DNA from: Andrena cerasifolii
Lineage: Eukaryota > Arthropoda > Insecta > Hymenoptera > Andrenidae
Reading direction: 5' to 3'
Assembly: GCF_050908995.1 (NCBI RefSeq)
Contig: NC_135118.1
Location: forward strand, 1,178,001 to 1,242,000
Length of the DNA: 64,000 nucleotides
The position numbers and the translations under genes were made by a program. Below are positions 32,343-42,003 of the stretch, piece after piece; positions within the stretch are counted from its first letter, which is position 1; every line of letters starts with the position of its first letter. Under the pieces are notes generated by a model. That model was not told where the DNA came from. It saw only the letters and a program-made list of their open reading frames with translations, and searched no databases.

Positions 32343-33465
32343 CTTGCTGCATTACCGTTTACAAATAAACTGGAAGCAGAGCGTCAGCGTAGGACCACCG
32401 CTCATCTATTGTTTCCCCATATACCTATAGATTCCATATACAAAGTCACATCGGTTCGCTACCATGCTTTACGCGCCCGCGAGCTTTTGTACAAATTTTT
32501 CCTATACATGTTACCGCCGCTCGACCTGCGTTTCCAAGATATTCGCGAAAAACTGCTGCTACTGCTACAATGTATTCTGCCGTATACCTATCTACAGTAC
32601 GCGTCCGTGGCAGCGTATGCGCCAGCATGGGACCAAGGCAAATGACGAAGCTGGCCTTTGTTTCCGAGATATTTGTGTAAAACTTCGGTTGATTTTTTTG
32701 GACGCAACGCATTCCAGTTTCCAATTTGTCCCGGGTATTAGTTTGGTTTGGGTTAGATTAGGGGGGGGGGGGCGCCCGCTCGTGGGCGCGTAAAGCATGG
32801 TAGCGAACCGATATGAGTCGGGGTGTTGACGGACATCCGCAAGTTTCTGGTTGAAATCTCTAAACTCAGATCGGTTCGCTACCATGCGTTACGCGCCCCC
32901 TGCCCTATTCTAACCCAAACTAAACTAATACCCGGGACAAGTTGGAAAGTGGAATGCGTTGCGTTGGAATAAATTAAACCGTTGTAATTGAACCGTTTAG
33001 TTTACCCGGTATATACGTTGTCTGCCGGTCACAGCGAGGTATATGAAGAAACAGTAGACAAGCGGCCGACCCGCACTGACGCATACGCTGCCATGGTGGC
33101 GTACATATATATGCAAAATTCAATGTAGTAGTAGCAAAAGTTTTTCCTCAATATCTCTGAAACTAAGGGCGACCGTCAAAAAGTTTAAAGGGAAATGTTG
33201 TTCAGAATAATGACCGAATATCGAAACGAAAAAAAAAACGCCGATAACACAATAAGAATGCCTGTGGGTGTAAAAACTGACGCATAATTTTAGGAGTTGG
33301 CAAAATGTATGCTTATTCCATTCTTTAAACGGTCTGTAGACGTTCAATATAATTGTGCACGCGATCAATATTAATGTGCAATATATTGTACAATATTTAT
33401 CCCAGATCAGGAGTGGGCAACCCGCGGCCCGCGTTCAGTTGACGTTTGATTCTTGTCGAGTGAAC
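32343..33465. repeat. Non-coding, foldback repeats with a G11 run
   Basis: ATCGGTTCGCTACCATGC at 32450 recurs inverted at about 32795 and directly at 32871. AACCCAAACTAAACTAATAC at 32913 is the inverse of the sequence at about 32735-32755 next to an 11-G run (32762-32772). This is a nested foldback structure. At 33410, CAGGAGTGGGCAACCCGCGG looks like a hAT end next to the Harbinger start. Confidence 0.5.
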
Positions 33466-34086
33466 ATGTCCAGTAACGCGGAAGCTGCTTGTGTGGCCAT
33501 TGCACTGGCTGTGAGTTTGAAAATGAAGAAGTCGAAGAAAAAGCGCAGATGGATGAAGGAGTGGTATACAAGAAGAACTGTGTACACTCATGAAAACTTA
33601 TTAAATGACCTACGACTAAGCGAACCAAGTGATTTCCGAAACTTTCTGCGACTAGGCGGTCCATTATTTGACGAACTGCTGAAAATGATTACGCCTCGAA
33701 TTGAGAAAATAAATACTCTGATGCGACCTGCTATTCCTCCAAGCCAGCGTTTGGCAATTACACTACGCTACCTTGCTACTGGGACTCTTTTGAAGATTTA
33801 AAATTTATGAGTGCCATGTCTCCACAATCGATTGGTATAATTGTTATGGAAACTTGCATAGTTTTGATACACAGCTTGAAGGATTACATAAAGGTAAGAA
33901 AACAATATTAGTTATTCAAAATTCTTATTATTATTACTAATATTATTATTCATAAACAGGATAAAACCTATTACATAACAAGAATACATAACACTATGTG
34001 TGTATAGCTTGAATAAGAAAATAAATCTACATAACATCAAAATATTCCTAACTATGAAAGAAAAATGGAAAATAACAATGACAAAT

Positions 34087-34250
34087 GAGAATGAAGATGA
34101 GAATGAAAATGAGGATGAAAATGAGAATGAAAATGAGAATGAAAATGAGAATGAAAATGAGAATGAAAATGAGAATGAAAATGAGAATGAAAATGAGAAT
34201 GAAAATGAGAATGAAAATGAGAATGAAAATGAGAATGAAAATGAGGATGA
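34087..34250 (+). repeat. 12-bp minisatellite in the Harbinger intron
   Basis: About 13 copies of AATGAGAATGAA. The resulting Asn-Glu ORF (34000-34368) is a repeat artefact. Confidence 0.95.
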
Positions 34251-35552
34251 AATGAGATTAAAAAATTATTTATTATTTATTTATAATTATAATTTAAAAG
34301 GATATAAAAAAGGAGATGCACTAGTTGATGGCTGCTCAATGGGTACAGACTCTTGCTGCGATTCTTAATTGTAGTGTATGGGAGCAATCGGGCTCGATTC
34401 AATACTAGCCATTCTGTACGGGGTGGACGTATGAGTAAAACTATTAATAATTATTGAATCTCGATGTAAAGTGCCCATTAGGCCTTCAAACAAGATATCG
34501 TTGATCGCCTTTTTCGTAAATAATTGTTGCTGCGATGCCATTTTACTGAGCTCTATGGCTCATGCTGCAGCAATTTTTTCAAATTCGATTTGCAGTTTTT
34601 TTGTGGCGCTTCGGTGCCAATGATATCTGCTCCTGCGCGTTATCATTTCTTTTACTCTTCTTTTTTCGAGGTTCAGCTTCACACTGTGAATAAATAAATA
34701 GTGTTTAATAAAGATATTGTACCTTTGTGTGACTAATAACTATACTTTAAAATTACAGATGCCAAGATCAAAAACTGAATGGAAAGTTATCGCGAACGGA
34801 TTTAATGATCAATGAAATTTCCCAAATTATTTGGGAGCAGTTGGTGGAAAGCACGTGGCAATAAAGAAACTACCCAATACAGGGCCTTTATACTACAATT
34901 ATACAAAATTGTGTAGACTTCCGTTTCCGGTCGCGTGAGTGATAGCTGGGCGTAAGAGTGAGTGGAGTGTGTGGCTGGACCGTAAGGCGAGTGAGGTGAT
35001 GAGGGATAGTGGATAGCGGAGTGAAAAGTAGAGGGGAGTTGAGGAAGGGACGGGGGATAAAGGGAAAGGGACGGTGTTAGGGGGTGGCAGAAATGCGGGA
35101 GGAATACGGGAGGCTTTGGAGGTTAGGTGGTAGAGAGAGGCGAAGAAAAGCGGGAAGGAGCGTGGAGTGTGACAGGTAGTGACGCAGGTGGGAGAAGAGT
35201 GAAGCAGGAGAGAAGAGTTGGTGGGAAGGCGGGAAGTTTGAAAAAGAGAGAAGGCGAAAAGTGTAAGGAAGGACGAGGAGAAAGTTAAGGATAAAAGGAG
35301 CAGCAGAAAAAGGATAAGAGGGTAGGATAAAAGGGTAACAGGGCAAGGAAAGTGGGATAGGGGAAGAAAGGAGAAAGGGGATAGAGAAGAAAGGAAGAGA
35401 TGGAGGCGAATAAAGGGGGAGAAAAAGAAGTGGGAAAGAAGGCTTGCGAAGGTAGGATTAGAAAGGACAGTGGGAACAGCATGGGGAGTAGCGCGGGAAG
35501 TTTAGATAGTTTGTGAGGAAAGAAGAGAGACAGAGAAGAGGACGATGGGGCA

Positions 35553-36463
35553 ATGGGGAAGGATAAAGCAGGAGGGTTCAAGAGATGCACAAAAACGCGG
35601 AGGTCTCCAGAAAAGGGAGATAAAGGGGGGAGGAGGGAGGGAGGAGAAGAAGAGGGATTGCTGGAGGGTATGATAAGGGAAATGATGTTGGAGATGAGGA
35701 GGATGAGGGAGGAAATGGGAAGGGATAGGGAAGAGAGAAGGATGATGGAGAAGGAGATAAGGATGGAGAGGGAGGAGATGAAAAAGGAAAGAGAAGACAG
35801 AAGAAGAAGTGAGGAGGAGTGGAGAGAGGAAAGGAGGAGATGGGAGGAGGAGATGAGAGAAGAGAGGGTGAGGAGAGGAGGACTGGTAGAGAAGCTAGGA
35901 AAGATAGAAGAATGGGATAGGAGAATAGAGGAGGGGATGGAGGTGATGGAGAAGGTAGGGAGGTGGGAAAAGAAAAAAGAGGGAGTGTGGGGGAGGGGTT
36001 GAAGGGGGAAGGGCTAGAGGAGGAATGGAGGATTAGAATTAGAAGGATAAAAGTCACGCAGGACAAGAAAGAAAGGGAGGTAAGGAATAATGTGGTGATA
36101 AGGGGGTTGGGGTTGGAAGGAAAGGAGGTGAAGGAGGAGGTAGGGAGGTTATGAGAAAGGATGGGGTTGGGGATGAAGGGAATAAAGGAGGTGGTGAGAA
36201 TAGGAAGAATAGGAAAGGAGGGGAGTGGAATGGTACTGGTGAGGTTGGAGCGAAGGGAGGAGAAGAGGAAGGTGATGGAGGCGAAGAGAAAACTGAAGGG
36301 TAGGAGGGAAAGGGTAGAGGATGATCTAACCGAGGAGGAACGGAGGGCGAAATGGAAGATAGAGGGAGAGGGAGAGGGGAAGGAAAGTGCAGGTGGGGTA
36401 TCTGAAAATGTGGGTAGACGGGAAGGTAAGAAGGTGGGACGAGATAAGGGAGAAGTGGTTTGA
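35553..36463 (+). pseudogene. LINE ORF1: coiled-coil protein with an L1-ORF1-like RNA-binding region
   Basis: The first frame (35553-36002) is almost entirely Glu, Arg, Met and Lys in a heptad-compatible pattern (MIREMMLEMRRMREEMGRD), a strong coiled coil. A frame change near 36002 leads to KEREVRNNVVIRGLGLEG and, after a stop near 36152, KEVVRIGRIGKEGSGMVLVR and RVEDDLTEEERRAKW. This resembles the RRM and C-terminal domains of L1-type ORF1 proteins that coat the RNA. Broken by at least two changes. Confidence 0.7.
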
Positions 36464-36539
36464 GGGGCAGGGAAACGAATGAAGTGGGAAGGGGGAAAGA
36501 GGAGGGAGTAGGCAAAGGAAGGGGGCGTTCTGGAATGTA

Positions 36540-39500
36540 GCGGGAGTAGAGAGGAAGGATGAAGGACTTTGGAAGGGGCTGGAGGAATGGGATGGTACTG
36601 AGTGAGACGTGGGTGGAGGAGAAAGACTGGGGGTATGTCGAAAGGAGATTACCTAGAGGGTATATATGGGAAAAGCAATGGGCCAGGAGAGAAAGTCAGA
36701 TGGGAAGAGCGATAGGAGGAATGATGATGGAGGTGAGAAAGGAGATGGAAGTAGGAGTTGGGGAGGGGGAGGGAAGGAGGGGATAATGGCTAAGAAAGTG
36801 AAAATTGGGGGGGGGGTGGAAAATAGTTGGGATGTATGTGTATAGGGACTTGAAAGAGAAGCTAGAGGATTTAGGGGAGTGGATAGAAGAGAGAGAGATG
36901 GGGATAAGTGTAGTGATAGGGGGTGATTTTAATGCGCGCACGGGGAAAGAAGGAGGGGAGATACGGGGCGAAGAGGAGGATGAAGGAAGAGTGGGAGGGA
37001 GAAGGAGATCCAAGGAGAAGGAGAAGAATGGGGAAGGGAGAAGGCTGTGTGGGTGGTTAGAGGATAGGGGGTGGGGTATATTGAATGGGAATACAGAGGG
37101 GGATGAGGAGGGAGAGTGGACTTTCACAGGGGGGAGGGGAAATACGGTAATAGATTATGTGGTAGGGAACGAGGATACTACGGAGAAAGTGGAAAGGTTG
37201 GAGGTGGGGGAGAGGGTGGAATCAGATCACCATCCGGTGGTGGTGTGGTTAAGAGAGTAGGGAGGGAGGAAGGGGAAAGTGGGGGGAAAGGAATGGTGAG
37301 GGGAGGGGGTAGAGGAGACTGGACGCAAGAGGGAAGACGGGAATTTATGCGGAAGTTTGGGAAAAGGGGGGAGGGGGAGAGGGGAGTAGAGGAGGAATGG
37401 TGTGAGATCTGGGAAAGGATTAAGCGCGCGATGGGTAAGATGGGGACGGGGGGCAGACGACAAAGAAGGGAGGATGGTGGGATAAGGAGTGTAGAGAGGA
37501 GAAGGGTAAGTTCAGGAGAGGGTTCAGAAAATGGAGGAGGGAAGGAGGGGATGGGAGAGAATATAAGGAGAGGAAGAGGGAGTATGCCAGATTGTGTGAG
37601 GAAAAAGGAAGAAGGAGGTGGAGAGGTGGGTGAGGGAAGTGGAAGAAGTAAGAACGGAGGGGCTAGTACGGAAGGTGGTGAATAGGGGAAGGAAAAGGAG
37701 GGGGAGGGTTAATGAAGGAATATCAATGGGGGAATGGGACGGGTATTTCAGGGGGTTGCTGGGGGGGGGAAATGGAGGGTGAGAACGGGTGGGGAGACGA
37801 GAAGGTGGGAGGATGGAGAGGCGGATATAGGGAGGGAGGAAATAGGAAATGTGATAAGGATGGGAAGGCGGGAGGGGGGGATGGGATTCCGAACGAAGTG
37901 TGGAAGTATGGAGGCGCGGAAGTGGAGAATTGGTTATGGGGGCTGTGTAAGAGGGTATGGAGGGGGGAAGGCTGGCCAGAAGGGTGGAGAGAGGGGGTGG
38001 TTGTTCCAGTAGTGAAGAAGGGGTTGGGGAAGAAGGTAGAAGAATATAGGGGGATAAAACTAACACAGACGGCATACAAGGTGTATGCGTCTGTGTTAGC
38101 GGAGAGGTTAAGAGTGGAAGTGGAGGGGAAGGGACTGCTGCCACCGGGTCAAACGGGCTTTAGGAGGGGGGTGGGGTGTATGGATAATGTCTTCGTGCTG
38201 AATTATCTAATAAACAGGCAAGTGGGAAGAAAGAAGGGGAAAATGGTGGTGCTTTTTATAGATATGAAAGCGGCGTTTGACTCGGTGGACCGGGAGGTAT
38301 TGGTTAGGGCAATGAGGGGAAGGGGGGTGGGGGAGGAGTTGGTGGGGAGGTGCGAGGAGTTCCTTAGGGAGACATCATGTAGAGTGCGGCTGGGGGATGA
38401 GGAGGGGAGAGGTTCTGGACAGCGAGAGGGGTGAGGCAGGGGTGCCCGCTGAGCCCGAGCCTCTTCACCCTGCTCATAGCGGATATGGAGGAGGAGTTAA
38501 AAAAGGGAGGAGAGGGGGGGGAGGTTTAGTGAAGCTAGGGGGGGAGGTTTACGCGCTGGCATACGCCGACGATGTGGCGGTGTTGGCGGAGGATGAGGAG
38601 GGGATGAAGGGGCTGATAGGGAAATTGGAGAATTATGTGGATGGGAAAGGACTGCAGGTCAACGTAGAAAAAACGAAGGTCATGAGGTGTAGGAGGGGAG
38701 GGGGGAGATGGAAGAGGGTAACATGGAGATGGAAGGGGAAGGAGATTGGGGAGGTGAGGAGATTCAGGTATTTGGGGTACACGGTGATGGGGAACGGGGG
38801 GCAGGAGGGATATGTGAAGGAAAGGGTGAAAAAAGGGGCGGCGGTGATGGGGAAGGTGTTGGGTACTGGGAAAAGGTTGTTTGGAAAGGATTGGGAAAGA
38901 AGATTGTGGCTGTTTGACAAGTTGGTGTGGCCGGTGGTGGGGTACGGAGCGGAGGTGTGGGGGTGGAGGGAAAGGGAGAAGTTGGAATGCCTGCATGACC
39001 GGTATTTGAAGTGAGTGATGGGGGTGGATAAAGTTATGCCAAGTTATATGGTGAGGGAGGAGGTTCAAAGGGAAATCATGAAGGGAAGGGCAGGGATGAG
39101 GGCGTGGGGGTTTGGAAGGAAGCTGGAGGAGGGGCAAGGAGGGGAGTTGGCGAGGAGTTGTTGGGAAGAAATGAAGGGGAGGTGCACGAGGGGAAAGGCT
39201 TTGGAGGGTTGGGAAGAAGAAAGGAAAGTTTTTTACGAGGAAAGGGGGCAGACCTTGGAAGAGATGGAAGGGATGAGGGAAAGGGGGGGAATAAGAGGAG
39301 AGGATTTAGTGAGCAGGGAAAGGAAACTGCAAGAAGAGGAGAGGTGGAGAAGGATAGGGGATACAAGGTATAGCGGTTGGTATGGTAGGGTGAAGGGGGA
39401 AGGGTTGTCGGGTATTTGAAGAAGGGGTGGGCGGAAAGTAGATGGAGAAGGGTCGCGAGGTTTAGGTTGGGCAATGAAATGAGGGGGGGAGGTACTGGAA

Positions 39501-39760
39501 AGAGGGGGGAAAAGGATATGCAGGATGTGTAGAGGTGGGGAAGAGACGTGGGAGCATATTTGGGAGTTTTGTATGGGGTGGGGAGAAGAGAAGGGGTGGC
39601 AGAAGATGGTAGGGGAGGTTCTAGACGATGAGGGGGGGAGAGGTGTGGATGAGAAGAATTGAGGAAAGGAGAGAGGGAATGGGGCATGGATGAGGAGATG
39701 AGAGTGGAAGGGGAGTCGAGCGGAAGCGGAGGTCAGGGAGAGAGGGGGAAGCGTGTGATG
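36540..39760 (+). pseudogene. LINE ORF2: AP endonuclease and reverse transcriptase, multiply frameshifted
   Basis: Endonuclease motifs: SETWVEEKDWGYVE at 36600, VVIGGDFNARTGKEGGE at 36911-36960 (catalytic GDFNAR) and ESDHHPVVVW near 37220 (catalytic SDH). RT motifs: VVPVVKKGLGKKVEEYRGIKL at 38000, PPGQTGFRRGVGCMDN at 38140, FIDMKAAFDSVDREV at 38259 and YALAYADDVAVLAED at 38553 (the YADD active site, in another frame). The C-terminal region to about 39760 includes the RFRYLGYTVMGNGG thumb-like segment and a cysteine motif near 39525 (CRMCRRGEETWEH, from the string agatatgcaggatgtg). At least four frame changes disable it. Confidence 0.85.
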
Positions 39761-40901
39761 GGGTTTTGCGTATGCGAGCGGCGGGGAGGAGGGTAAGGGG
39801 CGAGCGAGTGAGTAGTAGGACAAGGGGGATTCTAATTCAAATTTGAGATTCAAGGTCATGATCATGACCTTGAAACTCAAATTTGAAAATTTGTTTTTTT
39901 GTCGGTGGGCTGGCGGCGGATGACGTCATAGAGATGGCGGAGTGGTGGGGGGTATCATCGAGGAGAAGAGGAGGAACCGCGGGGTGACGGTGCGCTACTC
40001 TGGAGCGTGGTACAGACTGTCGGTAAGGAAGGTGCTACTCTAGAGCGTGGTACAGACTGTCGGTAAGGAAGGAAATATTAATTTTATGATATTAATATAA
40101 ATGAAAAAACTTCTCGGGGCGACGGGGCTCGAACCCAAGACCGCCGCGGTACGAGTCAGCCGCCTAACCAACTCCCCCAAACGCCGTCTCTGACATTAGT
40201 CTTTTCCGAATGGTACATATAGCGAAACCAACGGAGCGTCACATATGTGACACACACACACACACACACACACAACGTCGGCGTATAATAATTTATTTTT
40301 ATGAGAAATTTTATCAGAAATTGTTTCGGACGATGTCGGGAAAGATCGGCGTTTCTCAACACCGCGTCTTCGAGGGAAAGAGAGGAGCATTACTTTAAAG
40401 TTAAAATTCTAGGAGGGAAAGAGACACCACTACATAGGGGATAGAATCGCATGCATTTTCGCTGACCATCCTCCTCCATGTACTTATCTTCTTCACTGAC
40501 CGTCCTTGGAGTGCACTTATCATGTTCTTCGAATTCTTCTCCCTTCTTCTTTGGACACATCATTCGACTAGACCATACCACTCTGATCACGTATTGAATA
40601 TCTACCATACCACTCTGAACGTGTATCAAACGTGTATTGGACCACTTTCAACGTCATCTATCGTACCACTTTGAACATCTATCGAACGTCTATCGTACCA
40701 CTTTGAACATCTATCATACCACTTTCAACGCCTAACGTACCACTCTGAACATCTATCGAACGTCTATCATACCGCGTTGATCATGAATCGTACTACTTGT
40801 ACATAATTACAACTATCGCCTTAATCTAGCGTACATGCAGAAGGTTGGAGGTTGAGGAGGGTGAAGAAAAAAACAGTTATGCATTAAAAATTGATTATAT
40901 T

Positions 40902-41155
40902 TTATTTGTGTATTTCCCTCTGGCGTTTAGACCACCAGTTGAATATTTTAAATACATTTTGCATGGTACAGTGCTTTGCGTGTCTGCCACATCGCAGAGT
41001 ATTAACTACGTTTAGCTTATTTAGGGATTTGATATCCTCGTAGTCAATGTCTAGCGTCTCGATGATCACGTCCGCTCTCGTATTTTCATCGAGGAAATCC
41101 ATGAGCCAATCGCGTTTCTGCAGCCCTTTAACGTATACGACATGGGGTGTGTCAT
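40902..41155 (-). pseudogene. 3' end of the Polinton terminal conserved gene inside the palindromic element
   Basis: The minus strand encodes VVYVKGLQKRDWLMDFLDEN and VFKIFNWWSKRQREI, the same protein end as the gene at 53600-53885. The last 20 or so codons are also present on the plus strand at about 41153-41213, since they lie in the inverted arms. There is no start codon, so the fragment is passenger sequence. Confidence 0.75.
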
Positions 41156-41936
41156 GCAAAATGTATTTAAAATATTCAACTGGTGGTCTAAACGCCAGAG
41201 GGAAATACACAAATAAAATATAATCAATTTTTAATGCATAACTGTTTTTTTCTTCACCCTCCTCAACCTCCAACCTTCTGCATGTACGCTACATTAAGAC
41301 GATAGTTGTAATTATGCACAAGTAGTACGATTCATGATCAACGCGGTATGATAGACGTTCGATAGATGTTCAGAGTGGTACGTTAGGCGTTGAAAGTGGT
41401 ATGATAGATGTTCAAAGTGGTACGATAGACGTTCGATAGATGTTCAAAGTGGTACGATAGATGACGTTGAAAGTGGTCCAATACACGTTTGATACACGTT
41501 CAGAGTGGTATGGTAGATATTCAATACGTGATCAGAGTGGTATGGTCTAGTCGAATGATGTGTCCAAAGAAGAAGGGAGAAGAATTCGAAGAACATGATA
41601 AGTGCACTCCGAGGACGGTCAGTGAAGAAGATAAGTACATGGAGGAGGATGGTCAGCGAAAATGCATGCGATTCTATCCCCTATGTAGTGGTGTCTCTTT
41701 CCCTCCTAGAATTTTAACTTTAAAGTAATGCTCCTCTCTTTCCCTCGAAGACGCGGTGTTGAGAAACGCCGATCTTTCCCGACATCGTCCGAAACAATTT
41801 CTGATAAAATTTCTCATAAAAATAAATTATTATACGCCGACGTTGTGTGTGTGTGTGTGTGTGTGTCACATATGTGACGCTCCGTTGGTTTCGCTATATG
41901 TACCATTCGGAAAAGACTAATGTCAGAGACGGCGTT

Positions 41937-42003
41937 TGGGGGAGTTGGTTAGGCGGCTGACTCGTACCGCGGAGGTCTTGGGTTCGAGCCCCGTCGCCCC
42001 GAG
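41937..42003 (+). other. tRNA-like module with A and B boxes in the Polinton terminal repeat
   Basis: TGGGGGAGTTGG (41937-41948) resembles a pol III A box and GGTTCGAGCCC (41981-41991) matches the B box, at tRNA-like spacing. A D-arm (AGTTGGTTAGGC), a short anticodon-like hairpin (GACT/GGTC) and a T-arm can be drawn. The 5' acceptor strand does not pair with CGCCCCG at the 3' side. The inverted copy is at 40127-40197. It is transcribed outward, toward the element end. Confidence 0.6.

Noticed and set aside
34000..34368. Asn-Glu repeat protein of 122 codons
   Set aside because: It is a 12-bp minisatellite within the Harbinger intron.
35077..39880. Many Pro/Ser/Leu-rich minus-strand ORFs up to 215 codons
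   Set aside because: They are shadows of the purine-rich LINE strand, whose complement (C/T-rich) rarely forms stop codons.
40210..40398. ORFs around the (AC)n/(GT)n tracts at 40250 and 41845
   Set aside because: Microsatellite translations in the Polinton arms, with mirror copies in the opposite arm.
41937..42003. Functional tRNA gene
   Set aside because: The 5' acceptor strand does not pair with the 3' strand and the anticodon arm is weak, so only a tRNA-like module is claimed.
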